A DNA stretch of 64,000 nt from Caballeronia arationis. GTDB taxonomy: Bacteria > Pseudomonadota > Gammaproteobacteria > Burkholderiales > Burkholderiaceae. A model generated the notes under the pieces. That model made no database searches, had not been told where the DNA came from, and saw nothing but the letters and a program-made list of their open reading frames with translations. The stretch is from the NCBI RefSeq assembly GCF_001544975.2, contig NZ_FCOG02000008.1, forward strand, positions 62,001 through 126,000, given 5' to 3'. Position numbers and translations under genes: made by a program. This document shows positions 8,729-18,929 of this stretch, one piece after another. Within the stretch, counting starts at the first letter, position 1. Each line of letters opens with the position of its first letter.

Positions 8729-9064
8729 ATGCGAAAACAAAACAACGTCGCCGCCCGGCTTTTGATCGCCGCCGCGCTGGTCGCGCCAGCGATTGCGCTC
8801 ACTGCCGGGTGCTCATCGACATCGACGAGCGAATCCGCTGGCGAGTACACGTCGGACGCCGCGATCACCGCCCGCGTCAAGGCGGCGCTGCTCGCCGACC
8901 CCGGCCTGAAATCGCTGGCGGTGAGTGTCGAAACTTATCGCGGCGTCGTGCAGTTGTCCGGATTTGTGAACGCGGAGGTGCAGATCGAGAAGGCAGTCGC
9001 CGTTACCCGCAGCGTGTCGGGCGTTCAGTCCGTGAAGAACGACCTTCACGTGAAGCCGCAGTAG
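8729..9064 (+). CDS. BON-domain lipoprotein
   Basis: A predicted envelope lipoprotein of 111 aa. It starts MRKQNN, has a hydrophobic segment and a lipobox LTAG-Cys, then one BON domain (about 45-110: SDAAITARVKAALLAD ... GVVQLSGFV ... VSGVQSVKNDLHV). BON domains of the OsmY type bind phospholipid or stabilise membranes under stress. An upstream in-frame ATG (8702) would give an extra nine residues before the signal and lies before the predicted sigma-54 start. The RpoN-type promoter suggests nitrogen, stress or motility control, possibly shared with the regulator downstream. Confidence 0.85.
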   Translation: MRKQNNVAARLLIAAALVAPAIALTAGCSSTSTSESAGEYTSDAAITARVKAALLADPGLKSLAVSVETYRGVVQLSGFVNAEVQIEKAVAVTRSVSGVQSVKNDLHVKPQ

Positions 9065-9247
9065 CGGGCCGCACTGAACGACGCGGAAAGATACGCGCAG
9101 GACGCAGGAGACCGAAGCGAGGCTGCGTGCTCGCAGCCGGATCGGACGTCGCGCCAGTTGGCGATGACGCCCCGGCTGCCAGCCCGCCCGTCGTGCTGAA
9201 GTCCGGTTTCGAGCGATTACAGACCATTTTGATACGTTGTGTCCGCC

Positions 9248-10633
9248 ATGCCACACGCACTGATTGTCGAAGACGATCCCAATAGCCTATCCGGCCTGTC
9301 CGCGATCCTGTCGGCGGACGGTTTTTCCGTCGACACCGCGACGACGCTTGCCGAAGCGCGGGCCGCGCTCACCCGTTTCATTCCCGATGTCGTGCTGATC
9401 GACCTGAACCTGCCTGACGGCAGCGGTCTCGATCTGCTGCCGAGCCTGCCCGCCCAGCCGCCAGACGGCGCGCTGCCGGTGATCGTGATGACGGGTAACG
9501 CCACCGTGGAAAGCGCGATCGAAGGCTTGCGGCACGGCATCTGGGACTATCTGCTGAAGCCCGTCAACATCCCGCGGCTGCGCAGCCTGCTCGCGCGCAT
9601 CCCGCGGCCCTACGAGCTGACGGAAGAAGTCCAGGTGCTGCGCACCAAGCTGCGCGAGCTCGGCCATTTCGGCGCGATGCTCGGCCGCAGCAGCACGATC
9701 CAGCATGTCTATGACCTGATCGAGCAGACGGCGCCGACCGAAGCCGCAGTGCTGATCTGCGGCGAGCCGGGCACCGGCAAGAAGATTGCCGCGCGCACGC
9801 TGCACGAGCTGAGCCGCCGCCGCAAGGGCCCGTTCATCGCGTTCGACTGCGCCATGTCGCGCGATTCGACCCTGCGCTCGATGGACAGCCTGCTGTTCGG
9901 CCATGAACGCGGCGCGTTTGCCGGCGCGGAAAATCGCGAGCCGGGCCTGCTCGAACAGTCGGGCGGCGGGACGCTCTTTCTCGAACAAATCGACGCGCTG
10001 CCCAACGCACAGCAGGAAGCGCTCTTGCGCGCGCTCGATTCGCAGACCTTCATGCGGGTCGGCGGCAGCAACCGCATCATGACCGACTTCCGCCTTATCG
10101 CCGCGACACGCACGCCAGTGCGCCAAGCCATCGACGACGGCACATTGCGCGAAGACCTGTACCTGCGCCTGAACGCTTCGTCGATTGCGCTGCCGCCGCT
10201 GCGCGACCGCGACGACGATGTCGCCCTCTTCGCGGAGCATTTCGTCGAGGAACTGAACCGCGAAAACCATATCGTGGGCGTGACGAGCGGGTCGCCGAAG
10301 CGCATCAGCCCGTCGTTCATCCGCGAATGTCTCGCGCAGGAATGGCCGGGCAATGTACGGGAACTGCGGGAGCGCGTGCGGCGCGCGTATCACGCGTCGG
10401 GCGATGTCATCGAAACGCTTCACGCCGACGAGCACGGCGGCATCGGCGGGCGCGGACTGAACGGCAGCAGCGTGCAGGTGACGGTCGGCACGGCTCTCGC
10501 GGATGTCGAGGACATGCTGATTCGCGCGACGCTCGAAGCGGTCGGCGGCACACGCCATCGCGCGGCGACGCTGCTCGGCATCAGCCCGAAGACGCTCTAC
10601 AACAAGCTGCAGCGGATGAAGCTCGAACCCTGA
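9248..10633 (+). CDS. Orphan NtrC-family response regulator with altered AAA+ motifs
   Basis: 461 aa: a receiver domain (1-120; acidic VEDD, phosphoacceptor Asp52 in LIDLNLPDG, Lys in LLKP), a sigma-54-type AAA+ domain (about 140-380) and a Fis-type helix-turn-helix (RHRAATLLGISPKTLYNKLQ). Walker A is GEPGTGKK. The sigma-54 contact loop GAFTGA reads GAFAGA (222-227). The Walker B DE pair is Glu246-Gln247 (LFLEQI). The arginine region (REDLYLRLN) and sensor II (WPGNVREL) are normal. No histidine kinase is adjacent. A GTG three codons upstream (9239) is an alternative start. Sigma-54 activation by this protein is uncertain; it may act as a DNA-binding regulator only. Confidence 0.88.
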   Translation: MPHALIVEDDPNSLSGLSAILSADGFSVDTATTLAEARAALTRFIPDVVLIDLNLPDGSGLDLLPSLPAQPPDGALPVIVMTGNATVESAIEGLRHGIWDYLLKPVNIPRLRSLLARIPRPYELTEEVQVLRTKLRELGHFGAMLGRSSTIQHVYDLIEQTAPTEAAVLICGEPGTGKKIAARTLHELSRRRKGPFIAFDCAMSRDSTLRSMDSLLFGHERGAFAGAENREPGLLEQSGGGTLFLEQIDALPNAQQEALLRALDSQTFMRVGGSNRIMTDFRLIAATRTPVRQAIDDGTLREDLYLRLNASSIALPPLRDRDDDVALFAEHFVEELNRENHIVGVTSGSPKRISPSFIRECLAQEWPGNVRELRERVRRAYHASGDVIETLHADEHGGIGGRGLNGSSVQVTVGTALADVEDMLIRATLEAVGGTRHRAATLLGISPKTLYNKLQRMKLEP

Positions 10634-10656
10634 GGGTTCGCGCTCCGCTTCAAATG

Positions 10657-10690
10657 AAAACGCCACGGCATCGCTGCCGTGGCGTTTTTT
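10657..10690. terminator. Bidirectional intrinsic terminator
   Basis: AAAACGCCACGGCA and its perfect complement flank a four-base loop, with A and T runs on the two sides. It sits between the convergent regulator gene and nagZ and should end both transcripts. Confidence 0.9.
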
Positions 10691-10705
10691 TCGCACAGTT
10701 GCCGA

Positions 10706-11734
10706 TCAGCCGAGCGCGCTTTGCAACAGCGCCTTCGCCTGCTGATAGACGACCTGCTTTTGCAGCTTGTCCCAGTGCGGCGCCTTGCCGCGCGCACGCA
10801 TTTTCTTCAATCGCTGCTGCGACGCTTTCGAAGGCGTAAAGCGCAACCGTTCGAGCACCTTCTCCGCTTCCTCGGGCTGGTTGCAGATCAGGACCATGTC
10901 GCAGCCCGCGGTGAGCGCGGCGCTCGCCGCTTCGGTCAGCGTGCCGCCAGCGCGCGCGGCTTCCATCGAGAGATCGTCGCTGAAGATCGCGCCGTTGAAG
11001 CCGAGCCGGCCGCGCAGGATCTCCTGCAGCCAGACACGCGAAAACCCGGCGGGCTTCTCGTCGACCTGCGTGTAGATGACATGCGCCGGGATCACCGACG
11101 CGAGCGCCATCCCGAGCCAGTCGTACGGTTTCACGTCGGCGGCGAGGATTTCGTCGAGAGGGCGGTCGTCGGTCGGCAACGCGACGTGCGAATCCGCCGA
11201 CGCGAAGCCGTGCCCCGGAAAGTGCTTCCCGCAGTTCGCCATGCCCGCGAGCGCGAGCCCGTGATTCAGGCTCTTCGCAAGCATCGCGACCACGCGCGGA
11301 TCGCCGTGCAATGCGCGGTCGCCGATCACCTTCGACTGGCCGTAATTCAGGTCCAGCACAGGCGTGAAGCTCATGTCGATGCCGCATGCGCGCAACTCCG
11401 ACGCGAGCACGTAACCGAACGCGGTCGCCGCCTTCGTCGCGAGCAGGACGTCGCGGTCCCACAGTTCGCCGAGCTTGCCCGGCGCGGGCAGCACCGTGAA
11501 GCCGTCGGTGCGGAAACGCTGCACGCGGCCGCCTTCGTGATCGACGGCGATCAGGATGTCGTCGCGGACATCGCGGATCGCATCAGTGAGCGCGACGAGC
11601 TGCGCGCGGTCGGTGAAGTGGCGCGCGAACAGGATGATGCCGCCCGTCATCGGATGGGCGATTCGGCGAATGTCCGCCTCGGTCAGCGTGGTGCCGACCA
11701 CGTCGAGCATGACGGGTCCGGGAGTGCGTTTCAT
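10706..11734 (-). CDS. nagZ: Beta-N-acetylhexosaminidase (peptidoglycan recycling)
   Basis: Cytoplasmic glycoside hydrolase family 3 enzyme that removes GlcNAc from anhydro-muropeptides during cell-wall recycling, a step that also feeds AmpC induction. The 342-aa product has AVDHEGGRVQRF, the KHFPGHG loop with its acid/base histidine, and the nucleophile aspartate in FSDDLSM. The ATG at 11734 gives the usual N-terminus (MKRTPGPVMLDVVG); a TTG three codons earlier is the other option. Last gene of the lepA-to-nagZ series, 22 bp after acpS. Confidence 0.95.
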   Translation of the reverse strand: MKRTPGPVMLDVVGTTLTEADIRRIAHPMTGGIILFARHFTDRAQLVALTDAIRDVRDDILIAVDHEGGRVQRFRTDGFTVLPAPGKLGELWDRDVLLATKAATAFGYVLASELRACGIDMSFTPVLDLNYGQSKVIGDRALHGDPRVVAMLAKSLNHGLALAGMANCGKHFPGHGFASADSHVALPTDDRPLDEILAADVKPYDWLGMALASVIPAHVIYTQVDEKPAGFSRVWLQEILRGRLGFNGAIFSDDLSMEAARAGGTLTEAASAALTAGCDMVLICNQPEEAEKVLERLRFTPSKASQQRLKKMRARGKAPHWDKLQKQVVYQQAKALLQSALG

Positions 11735-11756
11735 TGAGTCCAAATGGTTGGTCTTT

Positions 11757-12161
11757 TCAGGAGGGGTCGGGAATTTCCGCGATCACGAACGACACCGCAT
11801 AGTCGCGCTCGTCGCTGACGGTGACTTTCGCCGTGATGCCGCGCGCGTCGAGCCACTGCGCCAGTTCGCCCGACGCGACGACCATCGGCTTGCCGCTCGG
11901 TTCGTTGAGTGTCTGCAGCGCACGCCAGGTCATCGGCCAGCGCATACCGAGGCCGATCGCCTTCGAGAATGCTTCCTTCGCGGAGAAGCGCGTCGCGAGG
12001 AACGCGAGGCCGCGCACTTCGGAGCGCGCCTTTCGCGCGTGATAGATGCGCAGTTCGTCGGCGCCGAGCACTTTTTCGGCGAAGCGCCCTTTCGTGCGCT
12101 CCATCACCGCCGCGACGCGGCTCACCTGGACGACATCGGTGCCGATTCCGTAGATCGCCAT
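11757..12161 (-). CDS. acpS: Holo-[acyl-carrier-protein] synthase
   Basis: Transfers 4'-phosphopantetheine from CoA to the serine of apo-ACP (acpP is at 25105-25344). 134 aa, normal for the AcpS family, with [11 protein letters not shown] at the start (metal-binding Asp) and [17 protein letters not shown] (metal/CoA-binding Glu). It lies 13 bp after pdxJ on the same strand, the standard proteobacterial order. Confidence 0.96.
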   Translation of the reverse strand: MAIYGIGTDVVQVSRVAAVMERTKGRFAEKVLGADELRIYHARKARSEVRGLAFLATRFSAKEAFSKAIGLGMRWPMTWRALQTLNEPSGKPMVVASGELAQWLDARGITAKVTVSDERDYAVSFVIAEIPDPS

Positions 12162-12174
12162 CGCGCGGCCCCGT

Positions 12175-12942
12175 TCAGCGCGCGGCCGCGAGACGCGACG
12201 CGACCATGATCGCCTTCATCTCGCGCACGGCGTTTTCCCAGCCGGCAAAAATCGCATGCGCGACGATCGCGTGGCCAATGTTCAGTTCGACGATCCCTTC
12301 GACCGCGGCGATGGGCTGGACGTTCGTGTAGTGCAGGCCGTGACCCGCGTTCACCTTGAGCCCGAGCGAATTGCCGAAGTCGACGCCGCGCGCGACGCGT
12401 TCGAATTCGCGTTGCTGCTCGGCTTCTTCATGCGCTTCGGCGTAGCGGCCCGTGTGCAGTTCGATGACCGGCGCGCCCGCTTCGTGCGCCGCGCGGATCT
12501 GCGTTTCGTCGGCGTCGATGAAGAGCGAGACGCGCGCGCCCGCATCCGCGAGCTGGCGGCAGGCGGCTTTCACGGCTTCGAATTGGCCAGCGACGTCGAG
12601 GCCGCCTTCGGTCGTCAGTTCCTGGCGCTTTTCCGGCACGAGGCAGACGTCGTGCGGCTTGATCTCGCACGCGATGTCGAGCATTTCCTTCGTCACCGCG
12701 CATTCGAGGTTCATGCGCGTCTTGAGGAGCGGGCGCAGCGCGCGCACGTCCGCGTCGACGATATGGCGGCGGTCTTCGCGCAGATGCAGCGTGATGGCGT
12801 CGGCGCCGGCCTCCTCGGCCATGAGCGCGGCGCGGATCGGATCGGGATAGTTCGTGCCGCGCGCGTTGCGCAGCGTGGCGACGTGGTCGATATTCACGCC
12901 GAGATCGATCACATTCGACGATGACGACAGAAAGAAGCTCAT
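12175..12942 (-). CDS. pdxJ: Pyridoxine 5'-phosphate synthase
   Basis: Condenses 1-deoxyxylulose-5-phosphate with 3-amino-2-oxopropyl phosphate to pyridoxine phosphate in vitamin B6 synthesis. TIM-barrel protein of 255 aa beginning [28 protein letters not shown] in two steps (start then the diagnostic [16 protein letters not shown]), followed by [12 protein letters not shown] and [13 protein letters not shown]. The ATG at 12942 overlaps the recO stop as ATGA, implying translational coupling. Longer open frames upstream are recO read out of frame. Confidence 0.96.
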   Translation of the reverse strand: MSFFLSSSSNVIDLGVNIDHVATLRNARGTNYPDPIRAALMAEEAGADAITLHLREDRRHIVDADVRALRPLLKTRMNLECAVTKEMLDIACEIKPHDVCLVPEKRQELTTEGGLDVAGQFEAVKAACRQLADAGARVSLFIDADETQIRAAHEAGAPVIELHTGRYAEAHEEAEQQREFERVARGVDFGNSLGLKVNAGHGLHYTNVQPIAAVEGIVELNIGHAIVAHAIFAGWENAVREMKAIMVASRLAAAR

Positions 12943-13826
12943 AGATTTTGCAGGTCGATCAGGATCTGACGGGTGGCGAGCGGCGTACCGCCCAGATAGA
13001 CGTTGAGCAGGAAGCGCATCAGCGTCTTGCTTTGCGCCGCCGTTTGCGGGCGGCTGTAGTCGTCCTCTTCCATGTCGAGGAGCGTCTGGCCGGCGATCAC
13101 CGGCCATTGCGACGGCAGTTCGTCCGACGCCTCGCGCACGCCGCGCTCGGGATCGAACACGTATTTGCGGTCGGCGAGAACCGGCTGGCGACTGATCGTG
13201 CGGTTGAGCGCCATCGCGTAGCCGGTCTCGCGCAGCAGCACGCGCTCGAACGAACGCAGCACCTGCACGGGCGGCTCGTCGTGCGCGAGGCGCGAAAGAG
13301 TCAGCACATAGTGGTTGAAGAGCGCGGGATGCGCGTCTTCGCGTGCGCAGAACTTGACCAGCAGCTCGTTGACGTAAAAGCCGCAAAGAAGCGCATCGCC
13401 CGCCAGCGGCAGCATGCCGCCGACCCATTCGGCCGTCGTCAGCGTGCGGACTTCGCCCTTGCCGGACCATGAAAGCCCCAGCGGCTGGAACGTCTGCAAC
13501 ACGCCGCGCAGCGCGGAATGCGGACGCTTTGCGCCCTTCGCGACGAGCGCGACGCGGCCGTAATCGCGCGAAAACACGTCGATGACGAGGCTCGTCTCGC
13601 GATAAGGATAGCTGTGCAGCACGAAGCCGGGCTGCTCGGCGATACGGAAGTCGGAACGCGGCGCTGCGCGCGGACGTTTGACGGCAGGCGGCGTGTCGGC
13701 GGAAGACGACGAAGAAACCCGGCGCTTTCTGGGCGCGGCAGGCTTTGACTCGGCGTCGAAGTTATCGTCGTCGAGGCTGGCGGAAGCGTCGGGGTTGCGG
13801 GTCACCCACGCCTCATTCGTACCCAT
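12939..13826 (-). CDS. recO: DNA repair protein RecO
   Basis: Works with RecR (and RecF) to load RecA on SSB-coated single-stranded DNA. The OB-fold part starts near residue 60 ([33 protein letters not shown], typical RecO opening, given here in part), followed by the helical C-terminal domain. The first 55 or so residues are a low-complexity Ser/Ala/Arg extension, seen in related Burkholderiaceae and perhaps not all translated. It overlaps era by 14 bp and pdxJ by 4 bp. Confidence 0.9.
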   Translation of the reverse strand: MGTNEAWVTRNPDASASLDDDNFDAESKPAAPRKRRVSSSSSADTPPAVKRPRAAPRSDFRIAEQPGFVLHSYPYRETSLVIDVFSRDYGRVALVAKGAKRPHSALRGVLQTFQPLGLSWSGKGEVRTLTTAEWVGGMLPLAGDALLCGFYVNELLVKFCAREDAHPALFNHYVLTLSRLAHDEPPVQVLRSFERVLLRETGYAMALNRTISRQPVLADRKYVFDPERGVREASDELPSQWPVIAGQTLLDMEEDDYSRPQTAAQSKTLMRFLLNVYLGGTPLATRQILIDLQNL

Positions 13827-14712
13827 AGGCGCGCAATCCTGCCTCGTTGTCCGCCCAGCCGCTCTTCACCTTGATGAAGGTTTCGAGATAGACCGGACCG
13901 TCGAAGAGCCTTTCCATGTCGTGCCGCGCCTCGGTGCTGATCTGCTTCAGCTTCGCGCCCTTCTGGCCGATGATCATCGCCTTGTGGGTGTCGCGATCGA
14001 CCATGATCGTCGCGAAGATGCGGCGCAGACGCCCTTCGGTCTCGAACTTGTCGATGAGCACCGTGCTCGTGTACGGCAGCTCGTCACCGGTCCAGCGGAA
14101 TACCTTCTCGCGCAGGATTTCGGCCGCGAGGAAGCGCTCGCTGCGATCGGTCAGGTCGTCCTCGCCATAGATCGGCTCGCCTTCCGGCAAGTACGGCTTC
14201 ACGACATCCATCAGACGCTTGATGTCGTCGGGATTTTTCGCCGACATCGGCACGATCTCGCGGAAGTCGAAGAGCGCGCCCATCTTCTGCATGAACGGGA
14301 ACAGCGTGTTCTTGTCGCTTACGTGGTCGAGCTTGTTCGCGATCAGGAGCGTGGGCGTACCCTTCGGAATCAGGTCGAGCACTTTCTGGTCGTCCGGGCC
14401 GAAACGGCCTGCTTCGATCACGAACAGGATCGCATCGACGGACGTGAGCGTCGACGTCACCGCGCGGTTCAGCGAGCGGTTCAGCGCGCCGCTGTGGCGC
14501 GTCTGGAAACCGGGCGTGTCGACGAAGATGTACTGCGCGTCGTCGAGCGTGTGAATGCCGGTGATGCGATGGCGCGTCGTCTGCGCCTTGCGCGAGGTGA
14601 TGCTGACCTTCTGGCCGACGAGCGCATTCATCAGCGTCGATTTGCCGACATTCGGCCTGCCGACGATCGCGACCATGCCGCAGCGAAAACCAGTGGAAGT
14701 GGAAGCGTTCAT
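13813..14712 (-). CDS. era: GTPase Era
   Basis: Essential GTPase that binds the 3' end of 16S rRNA and assists 30S assembly. 299 aa: P-loop GRPNVGKS, switch region with [17 protein letters not shown], and a C-terminal KH domain with [23 protein letters not shown] start at 14742 is possible, but the ATG at 14712 fits the family better. It sits between rnc and recO, the usual order. Confidence 0.96.
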   Translation of the reverse strand: MNASTSTGFRCGMVAIVGRPNVGKSTLMNALVGQKVSITSRKAQTTRHRITGIHTLDDAQYIFVDTPGFQTRHSGALNRSLNRAVTSTLTSVDAILFVIEAGRFGPDDQKVLDLIPKGTPTLLIANKLDHVSDKNTLFPFMQKMGALFDFREIVPMSAKNPDDIKRLMDVVKPYLPEGEPIYGEDDLTDRSERFLAAEILREKVFRWTGDELPYTSTVLIDKFETEGRLRRIFATIMVDRDTHKAMIIGQKGAKLKQISTEARHDMERLFDGPVYLETFIKVKSGWADNEAGLRAYGYE

Positions 14713-14767
14713 ATGTGTGTGCGGCAATTTCGTAAGGCGCACGCTTGCGCCGGGGCCCGGGGCGGCG

Positions 14768-15853
14768 TCAGCGACCGGTATCGGCGGCGCGCGCGACCTG
14801 GTGCGTCTCGTGGCTGTCTTGTGTTTCGTGATTCGATTGCGCTTCGGCGGGTTCTATCGTCTTTTGCTCGGCACTCGCCTGAGCGGTCTGCGACTCGGCG
14901 GCCTTCTCACCGGCCTTGTCGTTGACCTTTTCCGATCGATGGATCACGGCCCGCTCGGGCCTCTCCGCCGCAGCGAAAGCGTTCGCGGACGGCTCGACGT
15001 GTGCCGCGCGGATCACGGCCACAGGCGCTGTCTCGGCTGCGCGCAGCCGCTCGCGTTCTTTCCTGTCGGGCGAACGCAGATCGAGCGCCGTCTGCACGCC
15101 GGTCACGCCCGGCACGACTTCAGGCTCGGCGTGCTTCGCCGCGCGCGCACCCTTGCGCTTGGGCTTCACGGCGAGCGCGGGCGCGGCGGCCATCACTTCG
15201 TCGAGCGCCATCTTCGCCGCCGCCTGCTCGGCTGCGCGGCGGCTCGCGCCGGAGCCCGACACCTTCACGTCGAGCTTCGGCACCGTGCATTCCACTTCGA
15301 ACTGCTGGTTGTGCGCAGCGCCGTGCGTCGCGACGACGGTATAAGTCGGCAGCGCGATCTTGTGGCCTTGCAGATATTCCTGGAGCAGCGTCTTCGCGTC
15401 CTTGCCGATGGTGCGCGGATCGATGTGATCGAGAATCGGTGCGTAGAGACGCTTGATGACCGTATGCGCCGCGTCGAATCCGCCATCGAGGAAGACCGCG
15501 CCGAAGATCGCTTCGAGCGTGTCGGCCAGAATCGACGGACGACGGAAGCCACCGCTGCGCAGTTCGCCTTCGCCGAGGCGCAGCGCCTCGGAGACGTTCA
15601 GCGCCTGCGCGATTTCGTAAAGCGACTGCTGTTTGACGAGATTGGCGCGGACTCGGGAAAGATCGCCTTCGTCGAGTTTTCCGAATCGTTGGAACAAAAG
15701 CGCGGCTACCACGCAATTTAGAACGGAATCGCCGAGAAATTCGAGCCGTTCGTTGTGCGTGGCACTATGACTGCGGTGGGTCATCGCCTGGCGCAGCAAT
15801 TCCGCATTGCGAAATTCGTACCGCAGCCGGCTTTCCAACGGAGATGAGGGCAT
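14768..15853 (-). CDS. rnc: Ribonuclease III with C-terminal extension
   Basis: Cuts double-stranded RNA in rRNA and mRNA processing. The 361-aa product starts [14 protein letters not shown] and has the signature [12 protein letters not shown] (catalytic Glu/Asp), the second acidic cluster in [16 protein letters not shown], and a dsRNA-binding domain (about 150-225: [10 protein letters not shown] ... [17 protein letters not shown]). About 125 extra residues follow, rich in Ala, Glu and Lys and likely disordered; E. coli RNase III is 226 aa. The frame is open upstream to 15979, but that leader is not RNase III-like. Confidence 0.95.
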   Translation of the reverse strand: MPSSPLESRLRYEFRNAELLRQAMTHRSHSATHNERLEFLGDSVLNCVVAALLFQRFGKLDEGDLSRVRANLVKQQSLYEIAQALNVSEALRLGEGELRSGGFRRPSILADTLEAIFGAVFLDGGFDAAHTVIKRLYAPILDHIDPRTIGKDAKTLLQEYLQGHKIALPTYTVVATHGAAHNQQFEVECTVPKLDVKVSGSGASRRAAEQAAAKMALDEVMAAAPALAVKPKRKGARAAKHAEPEVVPGVTGVQTALDLRSPDRKERERLRAAETAPVAVIRAAHVEPSANAFAAAERPERAVIHRSEKVNDKAGEKAAESQTAQASAEQKTIEPAEAQSNHETQDSHETHQVARAADTGR

Positions 15854-16029
15854 GGACAGAGTATAACGCGGCGCCGGGAGCGGGGATTCCGGCCGGAAAA
15901 CGGGGGAAAGCGCGTGAAGATGCGACGTTAGCCGCGCTTCTTCACGCCGTTTCGAAGCATTGAGGATCGAGTGCGACACACGACCGGCGTCGCTGCGTAC
16001 TTACTCGAATCGAACGCACACGATGTGTG

Positions 16030-16926
16030 TCACTGAAACGAACCGATGCGCTTCAGGTTGCTGAAGTTCATCCAGATGAAGAACGCGCGGCCGACGATGT
16101 TGTTGTCCGGCACAAAGCCCCAGTAGCGGCTGTCCGCGCTGTTGTCGCGGTTGTCGCCCATCATGAAGTAGTGGCCCGGCGGCACCTTGCAGGTCACGCC
16201 CTGCGCGTTGTAGACACAGTTGTCGCGATACGGGAAGTCGTCCGCGCCGATGACGAACGGCGGCACTTGCGGATTGTTCAGGATCGCGTTCCTGCGGCCA
16301 CCGAGGTCCTCGACGAACTGCTTCGCGTAGCCGATGCGTTCGTCGTCGAAGTAGTCAGGCTGCGCGGTTTCGGGCACCGGCTTGCCGTTGATGGTGAGCT
16401 TCTTGTCTTCGTACGCGACGGTATCGCCCGGCAGGCCGATCACGCGCTTGATGTAGTCGACCGATTCGTCTTTCGGATAGCGGAACACGACCACGTCGCC
16501 GCGCGTAAGCGGCTTGCCTTCGGTCAGCTTCGTGTTGCTGATCGGCAGACGCAGGCCGTATTCGTACTTGTTCACGAGGATGAAGTCGCCGACCAGGAGC
16601 GTCGGCACCATCGAGCCCGACGGAATCTTGAACGGCTCGACCACGAACGAGCGCACGACGAACACGACCAGAATCACCGGAAAGAAGCTCGCCGTGTATT
16701 CGAGCCACCATGGCTGGCGCAGCTTGTCGTCGCGCAGCCGGGCGCGTGTCTCGGTTGCGTTCTCATCGGCGAAACGCTCGCCGACGCGTTCCTGCTGCCG
16801 GTCGAATTCGGCGACTGCGGCATCGGCGGCATGGCGCCGTTGCGGCAGGAAAACGAGCTTGTCTAGCACCCACGCAATACCCGTCAAAATGACGAGGATC
16901 AAAAGAATCAACGCAAAATTCATCAA
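16030..16926 (-). CDS. lepB: Signal peptidase I
   Basis: Inner-membrane serine/lysine protease that removes Sec and Tat signal peptides on the periplasmic side. 298 aa with an N-terminal transmembrane helix, a second around 75-95, then box B with catalytic Ser (IPSGSMVPTLLVGD), box D with catalytic Lys (GDVVVFRYPKDESVDYIKR) and box E (HYFMMGDNRDNSADSRYWG). It lies 62 bp downstream of lepA, the standard order. The 176 bp between lepB and rnc hold no gene I can support. Confidence 0.97.
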   Translation of the reverse strand: MMNFALILLILVILTGIAWVLDKLVFLPQRRHAADAAVAEFDRQQERVGERFADENATETRARLRDDKLRQPWWLEYTASFFPVILVVFVVRSFVVEPFKIPSGSMVPTLLVGDFILVNKYEYGLRLPISNTKLTEGKPLTRGDVVVFRYPKDESVDYIKRVIGLPGDTVAYEDKKLTINGKPVPETAQPDYFDDERIGYAKQFVEDLGGRRNAILNNPQVPPFVIGADDFPYRDNCVYNAQGVTCKVPPGHYFMMGDNRDNSADSRYWGFVPDNNIVGRAFFIWMNFSNLKRIGSFQ

Positions 16927-16988
16927 TCGTATCCGGTTGTTATCGCCGTTTTTTCGTTATGGACTGCGCGCGGCGCAAACGCGCGGCG

Positions 16989-18779
16989 TCAGTCGTCGAC
17001 GCGCAGGATGGCGAGGAACGCCTCCTGCGGAATCTCGACGGAGCCGACCTGCTTCATCCGCTTCTTGCCCGCCTTCTGTTTCTCGAGCAGTTTCTTCTTA
17101 CGCGAGATGTCGCCGCCGTAGCACTTCGCGAGCACGTTTTTGCGCAGCGCCTTGATGTTCTCGCGCGCGATGATGTTTGCGCCGATGGTCGCCTGGATCG
17201 CGACGTCGTACATCTGGCGCGGAATCAGCTCGCGCATCTTCGACGCCACCTCGCGACCGCGATGCTGGCTCTGCGAGCGATGCACGATCACCGACAGCGC
17301 GTCGACCTTGTCGCCGTTGATCAGCATGTCGACCTTCACGACGTCCGCCGCGCGGTATTCCTTGAACTCATAGTCCATCGACGCATAGCCGCGCGACGTC
17401 GACTTCAGGCGGTCGAAGAAGTCGAGCACGATTTCCGCCATCGGGATTTCGTACGTGAGCTGAACCTGGCGCCCGTGATACTGCATGTTGATCTGCTGAC
17501 CGCGCTTGTTCGTGCAAAGCGTGATGACCGAGCCGACGTACTCCTGCGGCATGTACAGGTTCACGGTCACGATCGGCTCGCGCACTTCCTCGATCTTCGG
17601 CGGTTCCGGCATCTTCGCCGGGTTCTCGACCTGGATCACGGTGCCGTCGCGCTGGACGACCTCGTAGACCACGGTCGGCGCGGTCGTGATGAGGTCCATG
17701 TCGAATTCGCGTTCCAGCCGCTCCTGCACGATCTCCATGTGCAACAGGCCGAGAAAGCCGCAACGGAAGCCGAAGCCGAGCGCCTGCGACACTTCCGGCT
17801 CGTACTGCAGCGAGGAGTCGTTCAGCTTCAGCTTTTCGAGCGATTCGCGCAGCGCGTCGTACTGGTTCGCTTCGACCGGATAGAGGCCCGCGAACACCTG
17901 CGGCTTCACTTCCTTGAAGCCCGGCAGCGGTTTGGAAGCCGGCTTCGCGGCGAGCGTGACCGTATCGCCGACCTTCGCCGCCGTCAGTTCCTTGATGCCC
18001 GCGATGATGAAGCCCACCTGCCCCGCCGACAGCGACGCGAGACTGGTCGACTTCGGCGCGAACACGCCAAGGCTTTCGACCGGATACTGCGCGCCGGTCG
18101 CCATCATCTTGATCTTGTCCTTCGGACGCAGCGTGCCGTTCACGATGCGCACGAGCATCACGACACCGACGTAGTTGTCGAACCACGAATCGATGATGAG
18201 CGCCTGCAGCGGTGCTTCCGGGTCGCCCTTCGGCGGCGGCACCTTGACGATCAGCGCTTCGAGCACGTCCTGCACGCCCAGCCCCGTCTTCGCACTGCAA
18301 TGCACGGCGTCGGTGGCGTCGATGCCGATCACGTCCTCGATTTCCTCGATCGCGTTCTCGGGATTAGCGGCCGGCAGGTCGATCTTGTTCAGGACCGGCA
18401 CGACTTCGACGCCGAGTTCGATCGCGGTGTAGCAGTTGGCGACGGTCTGCGCCTCAACGCCCTGGCTCGCGTCGACAACGAGCAACGCGCCTTCGCACGC
18501 CGACAGCGACCGGCTGACTTCGTAGGAGAAGTCGACGTGGCCCGGGGTATCGATGAGGTTCAGGTTGTAGACCTGGCCGTCGCGCGCCTTGTAGCTGAGC
18601 GCAGCAGTCTGCGCCTTGATCGTGATGCCGCGCTCGCGTTCGAGATCCATCGAGTCGAGAACCTGCGCTTCCATTTCGCGGTCGGACAAGCCGCCGCACA
18701 ACTGGATGATGCGGTCGGCGAGCGTCGATTTGCCGTGGTCGATGTGCGCAATGATCGAAAAGTTGCGAATATGATTCAT
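16989..18779 (-). CDS. lepA: Elongation factor 4 (LepA)
   Basis: Ribosome-associated GTPase with roles in translation and 30S maturation. 596 aa, normal length. G motifs: [33 protein letters not shown]-like domains follow, and the C-terminal domain ends with [25 protein letters not shown] in two parts. It is co-directional with lepB downstream. A weak terminator at 18796-18833 separates it from the sigma-E operon. Confidence 0.98.
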   Translation of the reverse strand: MNHIRNFSIIAHIDHGKSTLADRIIQLCGGLSDREMEAQVLDSMDLERERGITIKAQTAALSYKARDGQVYNLNLIDTPGHVDFSYEVSRSLSACEGALLVVDASQGVEAQTVANCYTAIELGVEVVPVLNKIDLPAANPENAIEEIEDVIGIDATDAVHCSAKTGLGVQDVLEALIVKVPPPKGDPEAPLQALIIDSWFDNYVGVVMLVRIVNGTLRPKDKIKMMATGAQYPVESLGVFAPKSTSLASLSAGQVGFIIAGIKELTAAKVGDTVTLAAKPASKPLPGFKEVKPQVFAGLYPVEANQYDALRESLEKLKLNDSSLQYEPEVSQALGFGFRCGFLGLLHMEIVQERLEREFDMDLITTAPTVVYEVVQRDGTVIQVENPAKMPEPPKIEEVREPIVTVNLYMPQEYVGSVITLCTNKRGQQINMQYHGRQVQLTYEIPMAEIVLDFFDRLKSTSRGYASMDYEFKEYRAADVVKVDMLINGDKVDALSVIVHRSQSQHRGREVASKMRELIPRQMYDVAIQATIGANIIARENIKALRKNVLAKCYGGDISRKKKLLEKQKAGKKRMKQVGSVEIPQEAFLAILRVDD

Positions 18780-18795
18780 TCAGTGCCGATCAAGC

Positions 18796-18833
18796 GAAAA
18801 AGGCGCGCCCTGACTAAACGCGGAGCACGCCTT
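18796..18833 (-). terminator. Probable terminator between the sigma-E operon and lepA
   Basis: On the minus strand AAGGCGTGC pairs with GCGCGCCTT across a 15-nt loop, followed by TTT. The stem has one wobble pair and a large loop, so termination may be partial. Confidence 0.45.
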
Positions 18834-18929
18834 GAGAATGGGGGAAAACCTCAGCATTTTAGCCGAAACGGGGTCCGGCCGGCGTTTTTTGCGGCGCGGG
18901 CCCTTGTTGCCCGGCCGCGCCGACCGATT

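Noticed and set aside
15854..16029. A small gene (DUF4845-like) between lepB and rnc, as in some relatives
   Set aside because: The 176-bp gap has no frame of suitable length or sequence.
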